Assembly: GCA_937976305.1 (NCBI GenBank)
Contig: CALJSB010000097.1
Location: forward strand, 1-39,247
DNA length: 39,247 nt
From: an uncultured Acidimicrobiales bacterium
GTDB lineage: Bacteria > Actinomycetota > Acidimicrobiia > Acidimicrobiales > SZUA-35
Reading direction: 5' to 3'
Positions 32,094 through 39,247 of this stretch are shown in pieces (position 1 is the stretch's first letter; every line of letters begins with the position of its first letter). The position numbers were made by a program, and so were the translations under genes. Under the pieces are notes generated by a model, which did no database searches, was not told the DNA's origin, and worked only from the letters and a program-made list of their open reading frames with translations.

Positions 32094-33316
32094 CAGAGGG
32101 CTTCCTGTTCTGTTTCGGTCTGTCGGGGCAAGATGATCTCGACTTCAGTGCCGTCGCCCGGAGCGCTTGTGACAACGACGGAGCCACCGACGCGCTCCAT
32201 CCGTCCGACGATCGACTCGCGCACGCCGCGCCGGTCTGCCGGCACTGTTTCTGGCTCAAACCCTTTGCCGGTGTCGCGCACGAACACCTCGAGGGCATCG
32301 TCTGTGATCTCGACGAAGAGGTCGATGCGTTGCGCTCCCGAGTGTTTCGCTGCGTTCACCATTGCTTCACGGGCGGCGGCCAGGGCTGCCCGGATGTCGT
32401 CGTCAACGAAGCAATCGCCGACCACGACCACCTCGACAGGCACGGCATAGAGCTCCTCGACGTCGGTGATCATGTCGTCGACATGGCCCTTCACGCTGTC
32501 GCCAACGCGGGAGACGCGGTTCGGATCGAGCCAGTTACGCAGCTCGCGTTCTTGGCGGCGAGCAAGTGAGGCCATTCGGCTCGGGTCGGTGTCGTTCTGT
32601 TGGATGAGGGTCAGCGTTTGCAGCACCGAATCGTGCAAGTGGGCGGCGACCTCGGCCCGCTCCTCGGACCGGACTCGGGCTTGGCGTTCGGCATCGAGAT
32701 CTTGCACCACCTTCCACCACAGCGGTGACGACCCGGCAACAACAACCAGCAGCAGCAGGATGAAGGCAATAGGGATGGTGAGCCCTGTAGTCGGGAACAG
32801 AGAGGTGATCAGCCACATCGAACCGATGGCGGCGAGGGCCATACCGGCGAGAAGCTGCAGGTAGCCAGCGGCGCCTACACGCCGATTGTGCGTTTGCGAC
32901 GACACCTGACGGCGAACAACAACGAGGCCGAGCGCCATCATGCCGATCGGGAGGGAGAATTGCGGCTCGATTCCGCCAATGGCAATGGCCCCAAAGAACA
33001 AACCGCCAACGACCATGGCAAAGCCGATGTGTCGACTCTGCGGGGTGCGACCCTTCGTTGTCGGAGCCTCGGTCGTGCTCACGCCGGCATAGCCGGCCCA
33101 ACTCATGGCGCCCCAGAGAGCGATGTACAGCAACCCGCCCCACCCACCGGCAGCGAACAGCAGCAGGAACGAAAGGCGCACCCATTTCGGGGCGATGGTG
33201 AGCTCAGACGCGACTCCTGCCGACACGCCGCCGACAAAACGATCCGCGGGATCGATCGCCGGGATTTGCCACACTCCAACATCGGAGTGGCTCTGTGAGA
33301 TACCAGGAGTTGTCAT
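32093..33316 (-). CDS. PspC-domain sensor histidine kinase (HisKA_3)
   Basis: Membrane sensor kinase, 407 residues from ATG 33316 (MTTPGISQSH). Residues 25-80 are a PspC domain (RFVGGVSAGVASELTIAPKWVRLSF with a following helix). Further helices cover about 97-135 and 150-195. The HisKA_3 region is ERAEVAAHLHDSVLQTLTLIQ, with phospho-acceptor His228. The ATPase domain shows EAMVNAAKHSGA (N box) and VRDTGKGFEPE (G1); the usual GLRGM-type G2 segment is RRGVRESIVGRM. A PspC input suggests sensing of membrane or cell-wall stress. It is divergent from the PspC/LiaF-like gene (184-nt gap) and immediately upstream of its response regulator. Confidence 0.92.
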   Translation of the reverse strand: MTTPGISQSHSDVGVWQIPAIDPADRFVGGVSAGVASELTIAPKWVRLSFLLLFAAGGWGGLLYIALWGAMSWAGYAGVSTTEAPTTKGRTPQSRHIGFAMVVGGLFFGAIAIGGIEPQFSLPIGMMALGLVVVRRQVSSQTHNRRVGAAGYLQLLAGMALAAIGSMWLITSLFPTTGLTIPIAFILLLLVVVAGSSPLWWKVVQDLDAERQARVRSEERAEVAAHLHDSVLQTLTLIQQNDTDPSRMASLARRQERELRNWLDPNRVSRVGDSVKGHVDDMITDVEELYAVPVEVVVVGDCFVDDDIRAALAAAREAMVNAAKHSGAQRIDLFVEITDDALEVFVRDTGKGFEPETVPADRRGVRESIVGRMERVGGSVVVTSAPGDGTEVEIILPRQTETEQEAL

Positions 33317-33413
33317 GATTCGAGCGCCAAGCGGCGTCAACAAAGGGCAGAGAAAATCAGCTGCACCCGCCCCCCATCATGGTGCAAATCCTGTGGTTTG
33401 CCGATCCGGGTGA

Positions 33414-33456
33414 ACCCTGAGGTGACCCTGATCACGGTTCGGGACAGGTCAGGGTC
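33414..33456. promoter_or_regulatory. Three ACCCTGA sites between the divergent kinase and PspC genes
   Basis: ACCCTGA occurs at 33414-33420 and 33425-33431 (11 nt apart, one helical turn), and inverted as TCAGGGT at 33449-33455. GACCCTGA/TCAGGGTC forms an 8-bp inverted repeat with a 17-nt spacer. The cluster sits centrally in the divergent promoter region and is a candidate response-regulator operator. The motif also occurs by chance in coding DNA (about 4881 and 34853), so only the clustering is notable. Confidence 0.4.
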
Positions 33457-33459
33457 TCC

Positions 33460-33476
33460 CCCAGTGCCACACTGGG
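33460..33476 (+). promoter_or_regulatory. Hairpin upstream of the PspC/LiaF-like gene
   Basis: CCCAGTG (33460-33466) and CACTGGG (33470-33476) pair around CCA, ending 24 nt before the ATG at 33501. It may be part of the 5' leader or an operator half-site pair. Confidence 0.35.
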
Positions 33477-33500
33477 TCGAGATCCTCGAAGCTGTTCCCC

Positions 33501-34898
33501 ATGACCGAATCCTCTGACAGCCCGCCTCCGCTCGGGCCCAACACACCGCCCAGCGATACGGGCTCTCTGGGCGACAGTGCCTTCGATACGCCTCACGGCG
33601 ACAGTGCCTTCGATACGCCTCACGGCGACAGTGCCTTCGATACGCCTCACGGCGACAGTGCCTTCGATACGCCTCACGGCGACAGTGCCTTCGCTGCGCC
33701 TCACGGCGACAGTGCCTTCAACCCGACACCGCCGCCCCCGGTTCGCCGCTTTCGCCGTTCCGACAGCGGCACGTTCGGCGGTGTTGCGACCGGTATGGCC
33801 AACTACTTCTCGATCGACCCCCTCCTGGCGAAGATCATCATGTTTGCCCTGATGGTGATGAGCGGTGGCGCCCTGTTCTTCGCCTACCTCGCAGCGTGGC
33901 TCATGGTGCCGAGCGAGCACGATTCTGATCCTCGCCCGTTTGCCATCACGACGAGCGTCGGACCGCTCGTGTTTGGGACCCTGCTCATGATCGCTGTGCT
34001 GTCGATCTGGATCTCCGACAGCGGACCAGGCGGTTCGTTGGTGGTGCCGTCGCTTCTGGTCGCGGGTGGCGTCTTCTTGCTCAACCAACAGAGCGGCGGC
34101 CAGCCCGCCGACTCCTTCACAGCGCGAGCCCGTTCGGCGACCCCGTTCACGAACCACCCAATTCCTGGCCCACAACCAACAGCTCAGGCACCGGCACCGC
34201 CAACACCAGTGCAGCCCGCACCGCCGGCTCCATCAACCCCTTCCGCGTATGGCTGGGCCACACCCCACCTCGATGCAGACCCGGTACCCAGCGCCCCGCC
34301 CGAGCCCGTTGTCCCGAAGCCACCGATCACCGCAGTCACGCTCGCAGTGGCCGCGGTTGCGATTGGCGTGCTCGCCCTCGTTGACCAGTTCGGCGCCAAC
34401 ATCGGTGCCCGTGCCTATGCCGGCTTGGCTCTTGCCATCATCGGCATCGGGTTGATGGTCAGCTCGGTCATCGGCCGAGCGTGGCGGCTCATCCCATTGG
34501 GGCTGCTGGCAATGGGTGTCATGCTCGTCGGACCGATCGCAGACGGCGCTGTTGCTGGCGGGGTTGGGCCCAAAGAGGTCACCGTCACCTCGGAAGAGGA
34601 CCTGCAGTCGGCCTACAGCGTTGGCGTCGGCTACTACGAGCTCGATCTCTCGGGCCTGACGCTGACCGAGGACCGCACGGTCCGGGTGGAGGTGGGCGCC
34701 GGCTATGCCGAGATCCGGCTTCCCAGCGATGCGAACGTCAGGGTCGAGGCTCAGTCGAACTTCGGCTACGTCGATCTCTTCGGCCGAGAGGTCGCCGGGG
34801 TAGCCAACAGCTCGACCGCCGGCTTCAGCACCGACGAGGGCCCGACACTGACCCTGATCGCAGAAACCGAGTTCGGCTACGTGGAGGTATCACGATGA
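33501..34898 (+). CDS. PspC and LiaF-like multi-pass membrane protein with N-terminal tandem repeats
   Basis: A 465-residue membrane protein. Residues 24-73 are tandem GDSAFDTPH nonapeptides (four exact, one variant, one partial). Residues about 80-138 form a PspC domain (SGTFGGVATGMANYFSIDPLLAKIIMFALMVM). More helices lie near 150-190, followed by a Pro/Ala/Thr-rich linker (about 205-275) and two to three helices (277-355). The C-terminal ~95 residues are a LiaF-type beta domain (VGVGYYELDLSGLTL ... VRVEVGAGYAEIRLPSDANVRVEAQSNFGYVDLFG). LiaF proteins inhibit their cognate kinase in Firmicutes; here the divergent kinase has the PspC domain too, so a direct partnership is plausible. No Shine-Dalgarno is evident. 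The stop overlaps the next start. Confidence 0.88.
   Translation: MTESSDSPPPLGPNTPPSDTGSLGDSAFDTPHGDSAFDTPHGDSAFDTPHGDSAFDTPHGDSAFAAPHGDSAFNPTPPPPVRRFRRSDSGTFGGVATGMANYFSIDPLLAKIIMFALMVMSGGALFFAYLAAWLMVPSEHDSDPRPFAITTSVGPLVFGTLLMIAVLSIWISDSGPGGSLVVPSLLVAGGVFLLNQQSGGQPADSFTARARSATPFTNHPIPGPQPTAQAPAPPTPVQPAPPAPSTPSAYGWATPHLDADPVPSAPPEPVVPKPPITAVTLAVAAVAIGVLALVDQFGANIGARAYAGLALAIIGIGLMVSSVIGRAWRLIPLGLLAMGVMLVGPIADGAVAGGVGPKEVTVTSEEDLQSAYSVGVGYYELDLSGLTLTEDRTVRVEVGAGYAEIRLPSDANVRVEAQSNFGYVDLFGREVAGVANSSTAGFSTDEGPTLTLIAETEFGYVEVSR
33570..33719 (+). repeat. 27-bp coding minisatellite
   Basis: Units begin at 33570, 33597, 33624, 33651, 33678 and 33705. The first four are identical 27-mers (start GGCGACAGTGCCTTCGATAC); the fifth differs only where GATACG became GCTGCG, and the sixth is truncated after 15 nt. 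Each unit encodes GDSAFDTPH. Perfect nucleotide identity implies recent slippage or gene-conversion expansion, so copy number probably varies between strains without breaking the frame. Confidence 0.92.
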
Positions 34899-35335
34899 AC
34901 ACCCCGATGTCCCCTGCGCACAACCCCGTGCCGGCAGCAATGATCACGCGCCAGAAAGTCCGACCCTTCTCGTTCGTCTGGGGTGTGATCTTCCTCGCTG
35001 TCGGGTCAATGGGCTTCGCGTCCGGCTCGTTCGGGCTCGGACCAGGACCGGTCTTGTCGTTCACCTTCGTGCTTGCGAGCTGCGTGGTGCTCTACCTGGT
35101 ACTCAACAACCGCCGCCTCACGCTTGCCGCTCAGCACGGTGCAGCCGCGACGTCTTCCGCCGCGGCACCCTCGCCATCGAGTCCCGAAGAGGAGCTGTAC
35201 CTGCAGGCTCTCGCCGAACTCGACAATGTCGACTACACGGTTGCGTCACCAGAGCAGATCTTGGCCGACGACCGTATCGACGCCGATGAACTTGTCGACC
35301 CAGATGAGGCGACTGGGTCCACAGGGGTGAGCTGA
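34895..35335 (+). CDS. Small membrane protein coupled to the PspC/LiaF-like gene
   Basis: A 146-residue protein I do not recognise. The ATG at 34895 overlaps the upstream stop as ATGA, so expression is coupled. It has a short basic N-terminus, two membrane helices (about 27-45, FVWGVIFLAVGSMGFASGSF, and 51-70, PVLSFTFVLASCVVLYLVL), a Ala/Ser linker and an acidic C-terminal tail (EEELYLQALAELDNVDYTVASPEQILADDRIDADELVDPDEA). The two helices resemble the membrane part of LiaF-type proteins, so it may be an accessory subunit of the PspC protein. This is inference from context. Confidence 0.78.
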   Translation: MNTPMSPAHNPVPAAMITRQKVRPFSFVWGVIFLAVGSMGFASGSFGLGPGPVLSFTFVLASCVVLYLVLNNRRLTLAAQHGAAATSSAAAPSPSSPEEELYLQALAELDNVDYTVASPEQILADDRIDADELVDPDEATGSTGVS

Positions 35336-35349
35336 GCTACAACAGCCGG

Positions 35350-36507
35350 GTGACCGCAACGTTCTCCTGGGACAACTTCACTCAGGCCGCTAGCGCCGCC
35401 GGAGCTCGATCAGCCGAGATCGAACAACATCGAACTCTCCCCACCGATGTCGTCGAATCACTGGTCGACTCCGGCGTGTTTCGGCTGTGGGTTCCCACGA
35501 ACTATGGCGGCGAACAGGCCGACGTGCACGCGCTGCTCGACGCCATCGAAACGGCCTCCTACCACGACGGCTCCACCGGCTGGTGCGTCATGATCGGCGG
35601 CACCACAGCCCTCAACGCCGGGTTTTTGCCCGAGGAGTTCGCCAGCGAGATCTACGGCGACCCTCGCGCTGTCACCGGCGGCTTCGGCATGCCCGCCGGT
35701 ATCGGCCACGCCGTCGACGGAGGCATCTCGGTGACGGGTCAGTGGGCATGGGGATCCGGAACCAACCACTGCACGTGGATCGGAGGCGGCGTTCGCATCG
35801 TGGATGAGGCAGGCGAGCCCGCAGCCTTGGCTGACGGCACCCGAGCACCGTTTGTCTACTTCGACCGAAGCGATGTCGAACTGCTCGACACCTGGCACGT
35901 TTCCGGCATGAAGGGCAGCGGATCGACCGACTACGTCACGAACAACGCGTTCGTCCCCACCGGCCGCTGGGTGTCGTTTGCATCGAGCCCCGAGCCGGTT
36001 GTCGACGGCTCGCTCTATCGGTTCTCGTTCCTCGGCGCTCTCGGACTCGGCGTTGCCTCTGTCACCGTCGGACTGGCCCAACGAGCCATCGACGAGCTCA
36101 TCGAGTTGGGACAGAAGAAGCCGAGCGGCAGCTCTCGCTCATTGGCTGAACGTCCATCGATCCAAGCTGACTTGGCCACCGCCGAGGGCAAGGTCAGCGC
36201 GGCTCGGTCGTTCCTCAGATCGGTGGTCGACGAGAGCTGGGCCACGGCAAGCGCATCAGGGTCGGTCACTGACGATCAGAAGCGCCGCATTCGGTTGGCG
36301 GCCAACACTGCTGCCGTGGCGTGCACCGAAGCGGTCGACCTCTGCTATCTCGCTGCCGGCGGCACTGCGGTCTATCAAGACAGCGCTCTGCAGCGAGTGT
36401 TTCGTGATATTCACGTCGCCACCCAGCACGGGATGATCGCCCCTCGCATCATGGAACCACTCGGGCGGATGAAGTTCGGCTTGCCAACATCAACGAGTCA
36501 GTTTTGA
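35350..36507 (+). CDS. Acyl-CoA dehydrogenase-like flavoprotein (group D monooxygenase-like)
   Basis: A 385-residue protein with the acyl-CoA dehydrogenase fold: N-terminal helices (RTLPTDVVESLVDSGVFRLWVPTNYGGEQAD), a central beta domain (VTGQWAWGSGTNHCTWIGGGV, DTWHVSGMKGSGSTDYVTNNAFVPTGRW) and a C-terminal helical bundle with a conserved DIHVATQHGMIAPRIMEPLGR. The latter pattern and the WAWGSGTNH segment resemble flavin-dependent hydroxylases (HsaA/HpaB-like group D) more than true acyl-CoA dehydrogenases, which have a catalytic Glu. Substrate unknown. GTG start at 35350, 14 nt behind the previous stop, with GGGGTGAG about 15 nt upstream. The next gene overlaps its stop. Confidence 0.8.
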   Translation: MTATFSWDNFTQAASAAGARSAEIEQHRTLPTDVVESLVDSGVFRLWVPTNYGGEQADVHALLDAIETASYHDGSTGWCVMIGGTTALNAGFLPEEFASEIYGDPRAVTGGFGMPAGIGHAVDGGISVTGQWAWGSGTNHCTWIGGGVRIVDEAGEPAALADGTRAPFVYFDRSDVELLDTWHVSGMKGSGSTDYVTNNAFVPTGRWVSFASSPEPVVDGSLYRFSFLGALGLGVASVTVGLAQRAIDELIELGQKKPSGSSRSLAERPSIQADLATAEGKVSAARSFLRSVVDESWATASASGSVTDDQKRRIRLAANTAAVACTEAVDLCYLAAGGTAVYQDSALQRVFRDIHVATQHGMIAPRIMEPLGRMKFGLPTSTSQF

Positions 36508-37055
36508 CCCTCGCCATTCGCCGCCTCTTTGCCACCGATGAGCCGGCGCTCTGTCAGGCGGTGCAGCGATCGTTGCCCGAGCTCGAGCGCTGGATGCCAT
36601 GGGCGACGCCGAGATTCGACTCGGCGATGGCGGCCGACTTCATCAACGGAGCAGACAGCGCCACCCGCATGGAGCTCGCCGTCACGTGGAACAACGAGTT
36701 CATCGGCGTGTGCGGCGCCAACCAGATCAGTCCCGTCAACCGCTCGGCCAACCTCGGCTACTGGCTCCGCTCCGATATGACCGGCCGGGGGTTTGGATGG
36801 CAAGCAGCGAAACTCGCCACCCAGCGGGTTGTTGAGGAGCGAGGCATTCACCGCTTCCAGATCACGATCTCGGTCAACAACCCAGCCAGCCAGGCAACAG
36901 CAGAGCGGCTCGGCGCACACTTCGAAGGCATCGCCCGCGACGCTCTGCTCCTTCAGGGCGAGTTCCACGACGCCAGCGTGTACAGCTACTTCGCCGACGC
37001 CCCGGGCCACCTCAAACCAACAACAGAAGCGGACCCCGGTGATGTCTACCTCTGA
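36504..37055 (+). CDS. GNAT-family N-acetyltransferase, RimJ/RimL-like
   Basis: A 183-residue acetyl-CoA-dependent acetyltransferase; target unknown (ribosomal-protein N-terminus, amine or antibiotic are all possible). Starts with TTG at 36504, overlapping the upstream stop as TTGA. GNAT features are LAVTWNNEFIGVCGANQIS (beta strands 2-4), NLGYWLRSDMTGRGFGWQAAKLATQRVVEE (acetyl-CoA loop with RGFGWQA) and ISVNNPASQATAERLGAHFEGIARDALLLQGEFHDASVYSYF, the usual RimJ/RimL ending. Its last 14 nt overlap the sulfatase start, so three genes are translationally linked. Confidence 0.9.
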   Translation: MTLAIRRLFATDEPALCQAVQRSLPELERWMPWATPRFDSAMAADFINGADSATRMELAVTWNNEFIGVCGANQISPVNRSANLGYWLRSDMTGRGFGWQAAKLATQRVVEERGIHRFQITISVNNPASQATAERLGAHFEGIARDALLLQGEFHDASVYSYFADAPGHLKPTTEADPGDVYL

Positions 37056-39231
37056 CCGCCGACCGAACGTATTGGTCGTCATGCTCGACGACGTCGGCTT
37101 TGCCGACTTCGGTTGCTACGGGTCTGAAATCGACACGCCGGTCATCGACGCCATGGCTGACCGAGGTCTTCGCTTCACTGGTTTTCACACCACGGCGATG
37201 TGTTCGACAACACGAGCATCGTTGCTGACCGGCCGCAATCACCACTCAGTGGGTGTTGGATGCCTGGCCAACTTCGACTCGGGCCACCCCGGCTATCGAG
37301 GCAAGATCGCCGCTGACGCAGCAACGATTGCCGAGCGCCTGCGACCTGCCGGCTACCGCAACTACTACGTCGGTAAGTGGCACGTCACTCCCCTCACGCA
37401 ATCGGGGCCAACAGGCCCCTTCGATGGTTGGCCCCTGGGTCGCGGCTTCGATCGCTTCTACGGTTTCCTCGACGCCGAGACTGATCAGTACTCGCCCGAA
37501 CTCGTTCAGGACAACACCCACATCGACGCCCCAGGCGACTTCAGCAGCGACTACCACCTCACCGAAGACCTGATCGACAAGGCCATCGGCTTCGTCCAGA
37601 GCCACGAGGCCGCAGACCCAACAACGCCGTGGTTGACCATGGTGATGCCGGGTGCGTGTCATGCACCCCATCAAGCGCCAGCCGATCTGATCGCAAAGTA
37701 CGACGAGCGCTTCGCCAAGGGGTGGGACCAGACTCGGTCTGATCGCCTCGCCAACCAAATCGAGATGGGCATCGTGCCACCAGGCACCGAACTCCCGCCC
37801 CACAACGAGATGGTGCGCGCCTGGGCTGACCACACCGACGATGAGCGCAAGGTCTTCACTCGACTCGCCGCTGCGTACGGCGCCATGCTCGAGCACTTCG
37901 ACACCCATCTCGGGCGCTTGGTTGCGGCCCTCGACGCGTCTGGTCAGCTCGACAACACAGTTGTTGTTGTCACCTCCGACAACGGGGCAAGCCAAGAGGG
38001 TGGACCCAACGGGTTCGTCAACGCCATGGGCCCCTTCAACGGCCTTCCCGAGCCCATCGAGAAGAAGCTGGCCCGCATCGACGACATCGGTGGTCCAGAT
38101 ACCCACAGCAACTTCCCCTGGGGGTGGGCCATGGCGGCGAATACTCCCCTCAAAAGGTACAAACAAAACACCCACGGAGGCGGCGTGCGCGATCCGTTTG
38201 TCATCGCCGGCCCAGGGGTCGAGCAGGGTGGACTGCGGCACGGATTCTGCCACGTGCAAGATCTGGCCCCGACCCTGCTCGAAGCGATTGGCATCGATGC
38301 CGAACTCGACGGGTTCAAACCTTTCGAAGGTGTGAGTTTTGCGCCGACGCTTCTCGACGAATCGGCGTCGGTGGCCAAATACGTGCAGCACTTCGAAATG
38401 TTCGGGCATCGCGGCTTGTGGCTCGACGGATGGAAAGCCGTTGCATTCCATCCCCGGGGCTCGAGCTTCGATGACGACCAATGGGAGCTCTACCACCTCG
38501 ATCAGGACTTCAATGAGCTCCACGACCTTGCGACATCACAACCCGAGAAGCTCGAGGAGCTCACCACTCGATGGTGGGAAGAGGCCGAGAAGTACCAGGT
38601 CCTTCCACTCGATGATCGTTTCGCTGAGCGGTTTGCCGAGAACGCCGAACGACATCGCGCCGGCCGCACGCACTACACGTTCTGGGCCGGCATGGGCCAT
38701 CTCCCCGCCGAGGTTGCTCCTGATCTACGCAGCCGCAGCTACACGATCCAGGCCCACGTCGAGATCCCTGCGTCTGGGGCCGAGGGCGTGCTGTTGGCCC
38801 ACGGCGACGCGACAAGCGGGTATTCGCTCTTTGTGCGAGACAACCGCCTCCACCACGATCTGAACATCGGTGGCAACCATCTCGTGGTGTCATCTGATCG
38901 AGAGCTCACGCCCGGCCGCCACACACTCGGTTTCCGCATGCGGCGCTCCGGCGAGCCGACCACGAAACCGACCGGCGTCGGCACGCTGCTCATCGACGGC
39001 GAAGAAGCTGGCTCAATGACGACAAACGAGATCTTCTGGTTGATGATCTCGTGGTCAGGGCTCGACATCGGCCTCGACCGAGGCACGACGGTGAGTGACT
39101 ACGAAGGAACCGGCGAGTTCGCCGGCCCATTCTCCTTCACTGGTTCGCTCGAGAAGGTCACCGTCGATCTCGACGACGACCAAACCGTCGACCAACAAGC
39201 CGCCGCCGAAACCCTCCTCGCCAACGAATAG
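37042..39231 (+). CDS. Arylsulfatase (formylglycine-type) with variant CSTTR motif
   Basis: A 729-residue sulfatase. ATG 37042 begins MSTSDRRPNVLVVMLDDVGFADFG with metal-binding Asp16/Asp17; the open frame upstream (to 36793) is a shadow of the acetyltransferase. The formylglycine site is Cys54 in CSTTRASLLTGRNHH: the consensus is C-x-P-x-R, here Thr replaces Pro. The other metal ligands are Asp313/Asn314 in VVVVTSDNGASQ. The C-terminal ~190 residues form a beta-rich domain (TIQAHVEIPASGAEGVLLAHGD ... GRHTLGFRMRRSGEP) as in large actinobacterial arylsulfatases. There is no signal peptide, so the product appears cytosolic. No formylglycine-generating enzyme gene is in the window. Substrate unknown. 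The stop is 16 nt before the window end. Confidence 0.9.
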   Translation: MSTSDRRPNVLVVMLDDVGFADFGCYGSEIDTPVIDAMADRGLRFTGFHTTAMCSTTRASLLTGRNHHSVGVGCLANFDSGHPGYRGKIAADAATIAERLRPAGYRNYYVGKWHVTPLTQSGPTGPFDGWPLGRGFDRFYGFLDAETDQYSPELVQDNTHIDAPGDFSSDYHLTEDLIDKAIGFVQSHEAADPTTPWLTMVMPGACHAPHQAPADLIAKYDERFAKGWDQTRSDRLANQIEMGIVPPGTELPPHNEMVRAWADHTDDERKVFTRLAAAYGAMLEHFDTHLGRLVAALDASGQLDNTVVVVTSDNGASQEGGPNGFVNAMGPFNGLPEPIEKKLARIDDIGGPDTHSNFPWGWAMAANTPLKRYKQNTHGGGVRDPFVIAGPGVEQGGLRHGFCHVQDLAPTLLEAIGIDAELDGFKPFEGVSFAPTLLDESASVAKYVQHFEMFGHRGLWLDGWKAVAFHPRGSSFDDDQWELYHLDQDFNELHDLATSQPEKLEELTTRWWEEAEKYQVLPLDDRFAERFAENAERHRAGRTHYTFWAGMGHLPAEVAPDLRSRSYTIQAHVEIPASGAEGVLLAHGDATSGYSLFVRDNRLHHDLNIGGNHLVVSSDRELTPGRHTLGFRMRRSGEPTTKPTGVGTLLIDGEEAGSMTTNEIFWLMISWSGLDIGLDRGTTVSDYEGTGEFAGPFSFTGSLEKVTVDLDDDQTVDQQAAAETLLANE

Positions 39232-39247
39232 CCCTTCGCCCTGCCCC

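Noticed and set aside
33570-33719. Regular 27-bp repeats considered as a CRISPR array
   Set aside because: There are no spacers, the units abut and stay in frame within a PspC-family gene, and no cas genes are present.
37246-38523. 425-codon minus-strand open frame inside the sulfatase
   Set aside because: The opposite-strand sulfatase has every family motif; long antisense frames are expected in high-GC coding DNA.

Overview
This 39.2 kb window is high-GC DNA, densely coded on both strands, and looks like a core-genome segment of an actinobacterium. The evidence is a reverse trans-sulfuration pair, a NudC with an SQPWPFP signature, a thiolase-like protein with a C-terminal OB-type domain, an MMPL/RND exporter, PspC-type sensor proteins, GTG/TTG starts, and at least six genes whose start codon lies directly behind a -10 hexamer (leaderless transcription). 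A marine Acidimicrobiia-type lineage (Ilumatobacter-like) is my best guess; this is inference from protein character, not from a marker gene. I see no rRNA, tRNA, insertion sequence, prophage or CRISPR array.

Layout. 1-5.9 kb (minus strand): a Liv-type (HAAT) ABC importer in the order livG-livF-livH-livM-livK, then hairpins and the 5' part of a second LivH paralogue that runs off the window. 6.0-9.7 kb (minus): a 2-hydroxyacid dehydrogenase whose N-terminus is built from a hairpin repeat, then cystathionine gamma-lyase/synthase and cystathionine beta-synthase. 9.85-16.1 kb: an MMPL-type RND protein with a long cytoplasmic tail, divergent from a CocE/NonD-type lipoprotein hydrolase and a DUF937 protein. 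16.2-18.1 kb (minus): a secreted seven-repeat RCC1-like propeller with DUF4214-like repeats. 18.2-21.5 kb (plus): a small membrane protein, a thiolase-like protein and trehalose-6-phosphate synthase. 21.5-25.2 kb (minus): a zinc alcohol dehydrogenase, aroA and an MsiK/UgpC-type sugar importer ATPase. 25.3-27.6 kb: a PGRP/amidase-2 protein, a zinc-ribbon miniprotein and NudC.

27.7-35.3 kb is the most coherent accessory unit. It holds a LolD/FtsX-type ABC exporter, a NarL-type response regulator, a histidine kinase with an N-terminal PspC domain, and, divergently, a PspC plus LiaF-like membrane protein with a 27-bp minisatellite in its coding sequence, translationally coupled to a small membrane protein. 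Together these resemble a LiaFSR-like cell-envelope stress module. 35.35-39.2 kb (plus) is a tightly overlapping trio: acyl-CoA dehydrogenase-like flavoprotein, GNAT acetyltransferase and arylsulfatase.

Noteworthy non-coding structure: a tandem hairpin repeat with compensatory base changes (6935-7086), a compound cruciform between convergent genes (16085-16147), a possible structured RNA (18081-18170), a 48-bp direct repeat between convergent genes (26662-26770), and several strong hairpins between or behind operon genes. No gap between genes exceeds 300 bases.
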